A stretch of 64,000 nucleotides of DNA from Axinella damicornis (Eukaryota > Porifera > Demospongiae > Axinellida > Axinellidae): assembly GCA_963931865.1 (NCBI GenBank), contig OZ007509.1:11994671-12058670 (forward strand). Direction: 5' to 3'. Both the position numbers and the translations under genes were made by a program. The first letter of the stretch is position 1. Every line of letters begins with the position of its first letter. Below are positions 11,565 through 22,100 of this stretch, in pieces. Under the pieces are notes generated by a model. That model was not told where the DNA came from and did no database searches. It worked only from the letters and a program-made list of their open reading frames with translations.

Positions 11565-12640
11565 TGGGGCCGCGCGGGGCTTGGGTACGTAGGTAGTAGA
11601 GTGGTGAGGTATCAAGTATTGGATTATATTCTGCAGTACTGATAATTATCACTGGAAGGCCTGGGAACGAGGCTAGTATGTAGACTATTGCATTGTGCCT
11701 GTCAGCCTATTTCCATTTTGGAATCGGAAGCATATCGGTAAAAAGTTGTTATCAGTGGAACACTAGATTTCACACCTGAAATGCATCAGGCCAGATACAA
11801 TGTCTATGTGACAGGTAGTTGAACACAACTAGTTTAGTGAATGGCAGCAGAAGGGATGCTGCAAAGGAAAGGCACTCTGGGAGGGGAGGAAGAGTGGAAT
11901 ATAGTTTTGGCAATAAAAAGCTACAAGAGCCTCAGAACGTTAAGCTTTATGATGGAATAATGGAGTGAACAAAAGGCCGGTGAAGTGTGCGATGTTGCTG
12001 GCTCTTTGGTAATGATTGGAGTGGTTGTGCATCATGCATTGGAAAGCATGAATGCATTCCAAATTGCAGCTCACGACACGTCTGGAGGTCATGGCACTCC
12101 CTGTTTGGGATTTATGCAATGTGTCAGGTAAGGCAATACTGATAATTATATACCACATCAATTTTGCGGAACTTCTGACAGAAGTTATTAAAGTCCCAAA
12201 GGGCTAGTCTCATTTCGCCTACTCGCATTTTGCCTACACTCATTTTCACCTACTAAAAATCAATGTGTGTCATTTTGCCTACTCAACAAATCAAGCATGT
12301 ATGGCTACCTATCTGTACCAAGAAAAAACTCTCAACATCAGTAAGATCAAGAGAATGAGCAAGGAATATATTGTACCTATTTGTACCAAGAGAAACCTTT
12401 GAGGTTAGTTTTCAAAGAGCATACATTTTAAGCTTGCAATTTGAGATACATAGTGAATGCATGACACGATTGCTTGTTACCAATGTACTGTCACTAAGTG
12501 CAAACAAGGTAGCAGTTATGGTTGACCAACCTCTCCCCCCCCCCCCCACTGGAGTACATGTATAGTTTTGGTTTTGATATGCCTAAAACCAGCTTAAACT
12601 TGGCTTCCCGAATGGATACTATGGAACCTCATGAATAGGG
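11565..12640. other. No recognised gene; short degenerate repeats
   Basis: Contains CATTTTGCCTAC/CATTTCGCCTAC repeats near 12205-12290 and a short poly-C near 12536. Nothing else supportable. Confidence 0.4.
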
Positions 12641-12769
12641 TCAAAGTATAGGGGCTTCTCACTTGGCTCCTGCGAAAATGGAATACCAACTTTCACTATT
12701 TTTTGTGGAAGTTTCAACTGTCATCATCAGGGCGAAAATAAGAATGTGCAAAACACCCAAACATTTATA

Positions 12770-13221
12770 GCCGTACACTATTGAGCCTGTTGAGGTGACG
12801 AAGGAATTCTTCACTCTTGCCTTTCCTGAGGATGCAAAAGATGTCATCAACATACCTCTCCCTGGTCAGGGCGGTCTTCAATGCCATATCCTCAAAGAAC
12901 CCATGACAGGTTGACCACAACCGCAGAGACTGCATGGGGAACCCATCGTGCTGCACCTTTGATCCGCTCATACAAGTTCCCGCCATAGGTGGACCTCAAG
13001 CATATCTCCAGTACCGCAACATGGCCTGGGGAGAGAGTGGTCCTGTCAGCCAGCGTCTCGTCTTGTAGAAGTCTCCTATGGATGACGTTGGCTGTCTCAT
13101 CTATGGGAACGTTGGCAAAGAAGGAGGAGACATCAAAGCCAACTAGTACCTCATCGTGTATGTTGTTCATCAATTCTTGCTTGAAATGCCTGACATGGGA
13201 ATCAGTCTGTCCTGCCATGCA

Positions 13222-13258
<37 letters not shown>

Positions 13259-13425
13259 GGATATCATGTACTTGGGAAACCTGTTGGAAGGTGGATGAAC
13301 AATGGGTCTGAGAGAGACTCTGGGCTTGTGGATATTGGAGGAGGCCGTAAATCCTAGAGTTGGTTTCCTATAGGCCTCAGCTTGCTGCAAACAGGAGCAC
13401 ATATCATTATAGGCTCCTGCTGTAA
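12770..13425 (-). pseudogene. Penelope-like reverse transcriptase fragment
   Basis: On the minus strand, SNIHKPRVSLRPIV (about 13330-13370) is followed by VLVGFDVSSFFANVPIDET, LEICLRSTYGGNLYE and a WVPH/GFPM segment. Then come ALTRERYVDDIFCIL and SEEFLRHLNRLNS near 12780-12860. This is the motif order of Penelope-type reverse transcriptases, including the YVDD active site. The frame changes near 12960, and a poly-G run of nearly 40 bases at 13220-13257 interrupts the coding sequence. No GIY-YIG endonuclease is seen. Dead fragment. Confidence 0.82.
13220..13257. repeat. Poly-G run
   Basis: Close to 40 consecutive G inside the Penelope-like remnant. Confidence 0.9.
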
Positions 13426-13549
13426 ACTGCACTACACTAGTGATCTCCCTACTCCATAAGTTTACAACTCAGCCTAATGTTCACGTATGTCACCATGCAG
13501 CCTATATATCACTTGGGAGCCCATTCACACCAACTATGAATCTCATTAA

Positions 13550-14038
13550 GGTGGCGGGCAAGTGATTTTGGAATTAATACTTATGTCATCTAAAATATGT
13601 TGTAACCTGCAAGTCTGCCATGAATGGAAACCATTTCTGGTAATCAAACACTTCATGGTAATTTAAGTGCTACTTATGTACCAAGCCAGGATGTTCTGGA
13701 GCAGCAAATAACGGAGACAGCGAATTATTCAGCATTGATGGAATGAAATAATTTTTCTGTACATCTCAGTTTCATTGCACGCAAGCTACTGCTACTGTTC
13801 TTTCTCAGGATCAAGACAGGCCCAGTCTGGAGGGGGCTACGTTGAATTTATGTAAGTACGCTTCCGGATACAGAGTTAAAAGTGTTCGCGCGAGGTCAAT
13901 TTTCCTGTTTTTGTACATGTTGTAGGGGAGAAACCATGATGAGACGTTCGTTCGATGCCATATGACTATGTAGCCCCCTCGAGTAACCAGTGGAAGAGCT
14001 GCCTGCGAAGAGAATTTTAGCTAAATATGCCCGCCACC
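13550..14038. mobile_element. MITE, GGTGGCGGGCA ends, TTAA target
   Basis: GGTGGCGGGCA at the left and TGCCCGCCACC at the right, each flanked by TTAA (13546-13549 and 14039-14042). TTAA duplication is typical of piggyBac-type transposition. A single matching end occurs at 63137-63151. Confidence 0.8.
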
Positions 14039-14103
14039 TTAATTAACGCCACCTTAATTAATGCCTCTAAGCTCATTACACTGAAGTGGCCAAAATCTAC
14101 TAT

Positions 14104-14584
14104 GACCGTAGAGTAGAGTAGAGTACGTATTAAGCGCCCAGGGTTTGGGGACATTAGAACGCCCGCTGAACAGGGGGGTGGGCGCTAGATTTGTACTCAG
14201 ACTACTTAGGCATGTAGTATCCACCCACCCATTCAGCACTGACAGTGCTGAATTGGTGGGCAGATACTGTATAAACAACAAGTGCTGTGGTAAGCTGTGA
14301 ATATCAATGACCGGCTATTTTTCACCAAAGGAAATTGATCGCTCGTCTTTGCAAAGTCCTTGAAAAGAAATGCTCGACAGAGAAAGCACGCTGTAGTTCA
14401 TACTTCACTGTAAATCGGCCTTTTTGAATGCACAACCTCACCCAGAGGTTAAGAAATGCTGCTCAAAACGTTTGTGATGGGTGGGCCCTTACTACACTGT
14501 TTTTGGACCCTGTGCAGTAACTTTCGCGTGAAGAGGGGGGTTGCCGCTTGATACGTGGTGGGCGCTTGATATGTACTCTACGGT
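14104..14584. mobile_element. MITE, ACCGTAGAGTA ends
   Basis: Terminal ACCGTAGAGTA with inner TAAGCGCCCA faces TGGGCGCTTGATATGTACT and TCTACGGT. No coding capacity. Confidence 0.7.
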
Positions 14585-14904
14585 AGTTGACTAGATTCAA
14601 GAGTTCACTACAATTATATTAGATGCACGAACAGATCTGTCCCTATACCGGTGAAAGGGTTATACAAATCTTGGAGGTACAAAATTTTATCTCTAGACAG
14701 TGCACTTACAACAGTCACTGATTGAGTCTGCTTCCGCTGTAGGTCTCTGGTTTGTTCCCAGGCCAGTACATGTGCAAGAATGGGAATGCTGCCAATCATG
14801 TACGTAGGTGGGTGAGGCTTCGACAGCTCTCAAATCCATTTGTGTGCAAGCAGCTCTTTAGACAAGAAGTGCTGTACAAGCCAGTATGAGATTACCAATC
14901 CTGA

Positions 14905-15145
14905 ATTTTTGTGGAGGAGGCCGGAAGAGGAGAGGGAGGGGGCAGGATCCGGAGGAGGGAGGGATGGGACAGGAGGGGTGGAGGACAGGAAGAGGAGGGA
15001 GGAGGGGGAGGAGGAGGTGGGAAGGAAAGGGAAGAGGAGGGAAGAAGGAGGGGAGGGAGGGGTACATGTAGGAGGAGGAGGGAAGGAAGGGAAGGAGGGA
15101 AGGAAGGGGAGGAGGAGAGGAAGGGGAGGGAGGGCAGGAGGATGA
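14905..15145. repeat. GGA-rich purine tract
   Basis: About 240 bases of nearly pure purine (GGAGGAGG, GGGAAGG). Frames across it are Gly/Arg/Glu low complexity and are rejected as genes. Confidence 0.9.
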
Positions 15146-15416
15146 AAGACAGGTGACAATACCATACTTATTCTAATAAAATGCAAGTCCCTGACCAGAA
15201 ACATATATACCGGTTGGAGCATACCTACCAAGTCTCACGCCTCCGGTGTGAGTCTCACGCTTCAGCACTCAATCTCACGCTTCAACATAACGTTCTCACG
15301 CCTTGGGAGTATCCTCAGACATCACTAGTCTAACAAGCTAGCCCTTCGCTTTTCTCCAGCGCGCGATCGATCGAAACTGTAAAGCTCGAGCAAATAATTG
15401 TAGTCCCCGTTCCAGA

Positions 15417-16760
15417 ATGGAGTCTGGGTACCAGACTAGTGCACACGTGTATCCCGGCAAATTTGATCGGTTCATGCGCGAGAGTATGATGGCTGAACGC
15501 GACTTCGAGAGCGATACTGACTCCAACGGTGAGGAACCTGGGCCTTCCAAGAAGGCCAAACTAACTAAGATGAAAGGCGCTACCGTCTACCGGACGAAAT
15601 TTAACCCAGCATGGATGCAAATGTATCCGTATATTCGCGAAGTGAGTGGAAACGCGTACAACTTTCACTGCACCTTAGGGTAACCGAGATGTCGGCTGCG
15701 GCGACATGGGCAGACCGACGTGGAATGGCATATCAGCAAAGCCATGCACCAGGCGAGTGTGAAAGCTGCAATCGACACTGAGTTATCAACCCGTTTCAAG
15801 TGCATTGACTGAGAAGGTCATGCGTGCTGAAGTTAAGGTTACGGGATACCCAATAACTAATTAGGTAATTAAGTGGGCATGACTTCATGTACGCATGCGC
15901 CTAACCAAGACAGCTGCTGTCCTGCCATAGTGAAGACGTGTTCACGATGGCCACTGATTTTCGATGTCAAACGTCTTCGCTGCCGTTCAGTGTAGGGTGT
16001 GCGCTGTTACCGCGAGTGAAAGTGAGGTACCTGTTGCAGTGCCAGAGACAGCTGAACAGCGATAGTCGGCTTTTTCCGTGAAGGAGTACGTGCTGAAAGG
16101 GGGACGGTTTGACCTCTGTGACTTCCACTTTCGACTTCCGTCGATTCTATCTCTCATCGTAGACCTCCCTGGGCTTTCACTATGGTCTCTGTCACCACTA
16201 TCGGCAAGGTAGGTCTCGATAAAGTACGATTTGTGCTCTGAATGTCCCTTTCTATCTCCAAAATTTGACATCAAAAAAATCCTTGTAACAGAGTCGTACG
16301 ATAACTGCACGCAGTGCATGTGCCCTAGCGCTTATACCGCTGATCTCCGCAGCATCCAATGGTACATCTCTTGTACTTCATAGTGCGTGGGCCTGGCTTA
16401 CTAGGGTGAGCCAGAACGAGCTCCACATTAGTTATAAAACTAGGAAGTCCCGCCCACTTAATTAATCACCCGTTAATTACATTTGGGTATCCCGGAACCT
16501 TAAGGTAGCTACATTGCTTGTCCAACATAACATTCCGTTAGCTTTGCAGATGAAGTAATCCCTCTGTTCCGCGATGTGTTTCCTGAGTCAGATTGCCAAA
16601 AACTATTCTTCAAAGTGCAAAAAAACAGCGTGCATTATCAATGGTGCTATTCCACCTTATTTTCAGCAGCGTCTTGTTGAATGCATGAGAAATGAGCCTT
16701 TTTTTAAAGTTCATGTGATGCATGGGCATGGCCCGATGTCTGGTATATGCACTAAAGTTA
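15417..16760 (+). pseudogene. hAT-like transposase-derived gene, N-terminal half, split by an insertion
   Basis: The first part (15417-15836) encodes an acidic head, a basic PSKKAKLTK stretch, and FNPAWMQMYPYIREV followed by NFHCTL and VEWHISKAMHQASVKAA. This suits the BED-like zinc-finger entry of a hAT-related family common in invertebrate genomes. The second part (16504-16760) continues with VATLLVQHNIPLA, FRDVFPESDCQKL, KKTACIINGAIPPYFQQ and LVECMRNEPFFKV. The 663-bp element at 15837-16499 separates the parts. Removing it with one TTAA gives an unbroken MRAEVKVATLLVQ. Frame changes near 15680, 16547 and 16605 and the microsatellite from 16860 show it is dead. A GTCTCACGC-rich stretch at 15229-15300 just upstream may be the end of the parent transposon. 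Confidence 0.75.
15837..16499. mobile_element. MITE, GGTTACGGGATACCC ends, TTAA target
   Basis: Begins GGTTACGGGATACCC and ends GGGTATCCCGGAACC; the inner arms GGTAATTAAGTGGGC and GCCCACTTAATTAATCACC also pair. TTAA flanks both sides (15833-15836 and 16500-16503). Inserted in the hAT-like pseudogene. Relatives at 31022-31986 and 39201-39786. Confidence 0.88.
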
Positions 16761-16859
16761 TTAAATTTTGCTATGAACCATGCCCTCCAAGACCAATCTC
16801 ACTCCTAAGGCACTGCCTGCCTTGGCAGCTATGTTGGAGTGGCCTTATATCAATGACCA

Positions 16860-16955
16860 GTGCACACACACAGACAGACACACAGACAGATAGACAGACC
16901 GACAGACAGATAGACAGACAGACAGACACGCAGACAGACAGACAGACAGACACGC

Positions 16956-16988
<33 letters not shown>

Positions 16989-17062
16989 CACGCAGACAGA
17001 CAGACAGACAGACACACACACATGCACACAGATACACAGGCACACACACACACACACACAGA
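16860..17062. repeat. (CAGA)n / (CA)n microsatellite
   Basis: About 200 bases of CAGA/GACA with CA stretches at both ends. Confidence 0.95.
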
Positions 17063-17307
17063 GGTGAACAACTTACTTGGTGGCTGGCTGCAACTTGTGC
17101 AGTATCGAAGTGTCATGTAGCCATGCGCGCCTGCTGCAATTTGTTGGGGTCAAGGTTCATGTTCACCCATGAGGAGATTACGAGTAGCTAGTCACACTAA
17201 GAAGTTACCGAAAGTAAGTGTCCTACTCCCTCCTGTGTACATAGATTTGGTTCCCACGTTTCGTTTCCGGGGAGGGCGGGGCACGCGGACGGGCGGGAGG
17301 GAGACAG

Positions 17308-17361
17308 TAGTCTCGTTCCCAGACCATTTTTCGTGCGAAAAATGGTCTGGGAACGAGACTA
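17308..17361. mobile_element. 54-bp perfect palindrome, TAGTCTCGTTCCCAG ends
   Basis: TAGTCTCGTTCCCAGACC pairs with its exact inverse around a short centre. Termini match the TAG-ended MITE family with 9-bp duplications, but no duplication is seen at this copy. Confidence 0.8.
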
Positions 17362-17364
17362 CGT

Positions 17365-18090
17365 CCTGAATGAAGACTGCCCGGGAAATGGAGCCCCTAC
17401 AAGGTGAGGGGGAACGTTGTATAAACACTTTCACTGTCTTTGTGCAAAAGGGAGAGAAATGGCCCACCCGGCTCCAACTATCAAGGGCTAATTTCACCAT
17501 AGATAAAGTAATATCATGGCCAAGCCGGACTAGTCTCTCGTGCTCGTAGTCTAAGCCCAGACTCGGCCATGCTGTTTACACCCTTTAGGTGCACCTGCCC
17601 ACCTCCCCCTGACCCACCCATTTATGCTTGCAAAAGTGCATGGTCTCCATAGGTGTCGGAATTGGAGGAAGGCGCAGGGGGTATGTTTCATTTCCCGTTC
17701 CCTGCCCTCTCCCGGGACAGACACACCCCCTCGTTCTGGATCCTGCCGTCTACCCTCGTGAATTTACTAGTATTATGCTTGGCGCGTGCTGGGTTGGTAA
17801 TCCCAAAGTTCAAAGGTTCCGTGTCAAGTTTCTAAACCGACTAAAAGCTATCCGTGCTGCCAAACTTTCTTGCGACTGCCAGTCCCTCAGTGGACAACTC
17901 TCCTAACAGTGGTTACTGCTACATGTGGTAGCAATTAAGACGTTTGTTGGCACCCATGTATCTCAGAGTGATGGCTATACCAGTGACCTTCTCTGCTGAA
18001 ATGGATATGTGCACTGCTAGAAAACATGCCCCTGCTGCACGTAGCATTTCTGCTGCAAAGCAGTTAGCTGTCCCTAACACACACACACAC
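17365..18090. other. Upstream of the first beta-TrCP exon seen
   Basis: Presumed intron. I searched for the conserved beta-TrCP dimerisation segment before the F-box and did not find it. No promoter could be identified. Confidence 0.4.
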
Positions 18091-18093
18091 CAG

Positions 18094-19058
18094 GCAAGGG
18101 TTTCCACCTCATCACCTACAAGATCCTGTCCTTCCTTGACGATGCACGATCACTATGCCATGCGGAGCAAGTGTGCAGCGACTGGTACCAGGTCATTGCT
18201 GAGGAGCTGCTATGGAAGAATCTGATCAAGAGGAAGGTGAAAGCCGACCCAGTGTGGAGGGGGCTGTCAGAGAGAAGGGGATCGTGAGCTGGGGGAGAAG
18301 GGAGGGAGGTTAACAGATGGACTAGGGATGGATGGACAGATGAGGGAGGATTTTGGGACAACCCCGGGCAGCTATGTGTATGAGTACAAACGGTTGCATG
18401 CTAACTCTCCCTACTCTCCATAGGGGTAAATACCTCTTCCGTTGTGTTGCTCCCTCAGAAGGAGTGACACATGAATTCTACAGGAGGCTCTACCCCGACA
18501 TCATCACGGATATTGATGTGAGCTCATAATTTTATGTAGTGCATGCTCTTATTCTAGATACTGTATAGGGCAGTTGTGGGTGGGAGGAGAGAGGGAGAAA
18601 GCAAGGAAGGGTGGGAAGGGTGGAGTGATGGAAGGGGGGATGGGGAGAGAGGAATGGAGGATGGAAGAGGAGGTGGGATGGAGAAACAGGAGGGCAAGGA
18701 CAGCTACTTGTAGGAAGATGGTGGAGGGAGAGGTCTGAGCATGAGAGACATGTGGTAGGGAGGAGGAAGAGAATCAAGAGGGTATAGGGAGGAAGTGGTG
18801 GTGGGGGAAGGGGAGGGGGGTGGAGCATAGTACTGAGTACCATACTGAGTACCATATGAAGCATAAGCATGGTTCTTGTTAACAGAATATGCAGTCGAAC
18901 TGGAAGAATGGTCATCACACTCTAACCCATATTGAGTGCCGCAGTGAGAAAGCCGAGGGAGTCGGAGTCCATTGCCTCCAGTACGATGATAAAAAAGTAG
19001 TCAGCGGACATTATGACAACACCATCAAGGTACATGTTACATGTATGTGTGTGTGTGC

Positions 19059-19113
<55 letters not shown>

Positions 19114-22100
19114 ACTGTGTGTGTGTGTGTGTGTGTGTGTGGATGTGTATACGCATGTGCAGAGTTACATGTACTTGTTTACTCTAACCAGTTTGTGTGA
19201 GGGGAATCATGCATACGTGTGTGTCATAATAGAATGGAGCGCTTGATTTAGGCCTACGGGAAAATGTTGATTTCCACCTACAAGTATTCACTTTGCCGAT
19301 GCTTGCATGCTAAGCAGAATAATCAGCCTTGAACACAGGAATTGGAGGCTGTACAGGTGAGAGGTCTGTTTCTGCATCCATTTATGCTTAAAACAAGAGA
19401 AATGGTGCACCCAGCTCTGAGTGAGGGTTTTTCATAGCCTTGACACTTTCTCCCCCATGCATCCTCATCCCCCTTTCTGCCTTCACTGGACCCATACCCT
19501 AGGACATTACACATCACAAGTTTCGCGTTTTACACTGTCATGTGTTGTTAATGGGTTAATAATGTTCTGCTATCTAGGTAGCATCATGCATATAAACAAG
19601 AGAGGAATATGAGCGGTAGCAACATACTGCCATATACATGTACTCAGGAGATTATAGTGTGGTGTAATCAATGGTTATCATGACAAACTTACAGATCTGG
19701 GACCGCAAATCCCTGAGCTGTACCACAGTGCTGCGGGGTCACACTGGGCCAGTGTGTTGCCTGCAGTATGACGACAGAGTCATCATTACTGGATCAGATG
19801 ATTCCACCGTCAGGTACAGTGTATACCGTATTTCTGCGATCAAACGCCGCACTCGATTAGTGGCCGCCCTCGAATAATAGCCGCACCTCCGGGAAGGGAT
19901 GAACTAAATAAACGCCGCCCTTGTTTAGTAGCCGTGGCTAGTATACAGTTGGTAGTGTGACAGTCGAGGGAATGGGAGTGTGACAGCTGAGGGAATGAGA
20001 GTGTGACAGCTGAGGGAATAGGAGTGTGACAGCTGAGGGAATGGGAGTGTGACAGCTGAGGGAATGGGAGTGTGACAGCTGAGGGAATGGGAGTGTGACA
20101 GCTGAGGGAATGGGAGTGTGACAGTCGAGGGAATGGGAGTGTGGCAGTTAGGGAATGAGAGTGTGACAGCTGAGGGAATGAGAGTGTGACAGTCGAGGGA
20201 GTGGTAGTGTGATACACTTTGTAGTTGGTAGTGTGACAGTTGAGGGAATGGGAGTGTGGCAGTTAGGGAATGAGAGTGTGACAGCTGAGGGAATGGGAGT
20301 GTGATAGCTGAGGGAATGGGAGTGTGACAGTCGAGGGAATGGGAGTGTGGCAGTTAGGGAATGAGAGTGTGACAGCTGAGGGAATGAGAGTGTGACAGTC
20401 GAGGGAGTGGTAGTGTGATACACTTTGTAGTTGGTAGTGTGACAGCTGAGGGAATGGGAGTGTGACAGCTGAGGGAATGGGAGTGTGACAGCTGATGGAA
20501 TGGGAGTGTGACAGCTGAGGGAATGGGAGTGTGACAGTTGAGGGAATGAGAGTGTGACAGCTGAGGGAATGGGAGTGTGACAGCTGAGGGAATGGGAGTG
20601 TGACAGCTGAGGGAAAGGGAGTGTGACAGCTGAGGGAATGGGAGTGTGACAGCTGAGGGAAAGGGAGTGTGAGAGCTGAGGGAATGGGAGTGTGACAGCT
20701 GAGGGAAAGGGAGTGTGACAGCTGAGGGAATGGGAGTGTGACAGCTGAGGGAAAGGGAGTGTGACAGCTGAGGGAATGGGAGTGTGACAGCAGAGGGAAT
20801 GGGAGTGTGACAACTGAGGGAATGGGACACATGGCATGTACAGAGCTGAGGACCCCATGTGGAGTGGCCAATTTGCGTCGAAAATGTTTGTATGTGTGCT
20901 GCCACTGCAGGCAGTAAAGTTCTAAGTACTAGCTAACTCAATGTATCTGGCAGGAGCTAACGGTACCTGTTACTGGGCATGGGAGGGAGGGAGGGAGGGA
21001 GGGAGGGAGCTGGCTGGTTGGTTTGGGCCTCCCCCATAGGGGAGGGAGGGAGCTGGCTGGTTTGGGCCTCCCCCAGTGGGAGGTCCAGTGCCTATCATTA
21101 GCCATGATTATTGGAGCTAATCCCAATTGATGCGGTCCAAGCATCTAGTGTTCCCTGGGGCCCAAGTGAGTGAAGTCAGGAAGGCTACATGCATGCAGGT
21201 CCAGCTGCTGCAGAATCTTGTGTGCACTTCCCTTCCTGCAGGATGTGGGATGTGAATGACGGTTCAGTGGTGAACACACTAGCCCACCACAGTGACTCGG
21301 TACTCTGCTTGAGGTTCAAGTCTGACATCATGGTCACTGGCTCCAGGGTACTGTGTGAATTTGTACCTACATACACGTACATGTACTCCTCAAATCAAAG
21401 ATGGGATATGAATGGCTTGCTGCCACCATGAGGTACCTATAACACCTTGAGCAGATATCATGTGCGATGGTACCTCTTGGAAGAGCGCTCCTTGTGGATC
21501 TGGCAGCTTATAGTGTGGATACTGTCCATCCATGTCTTGCACATGCCATTGCACATGTGGATTGAAATATAGTTTCGTGTATGATCATAAATCGTGACAA
21601 TTTACTGTACAGTATGTAGCTGAGCTGCTCAAGGTGCTACATGTACGTACGTATGTATATACACAACACTGATGAAGCAAATTAATGCATTGCATCCATT
21701 TCTAAATGTAGCATACATAGATAATGAAGCCTATGATGTGCAGGTATGTCCAATCTGTGTTCTGTCCGGCACAGTTGAGTCTCACATTGTAGTCCAATCA
21801 GTGACCAGGTCACCACCGTCTTGTTGGTGTAGTTGAATGGTTCTGCCGGTACATTAATTTTCGTCATTGAATAGCCATTTCAGCAGTGATGCACAGATTG
21901 AGGCTGGAGTATTGTGCAACTGGATGACTGAGGATCTCTTTCGTCTTGTATGCCTTGAATGTGTACTACACACACACGGACAGGATGACACAGTAGCAGT
22001 GTGGAACAGGGCTTCTCCCATGGACATAATTCTGAGGACAGTGTTGGGACACACCGGAGCTGTCTATGCAGTTGACTGTGATGAAAATTTCATCGTCTCA

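Noticed and set aside
14840..15231. Gly/Arg and Pro/Ser ORFs of 60-133 codons
   Set aside because: Simple GGA tract on one strand and its complement.
20148..20858. Long minus-strand ORFs of 180-236 codons ([15 protein letters not shown] repeats)
   Set aside because: Produced by a stop-free 23-bp minisatellite open in three frames, inside a beta-TrCP intron.
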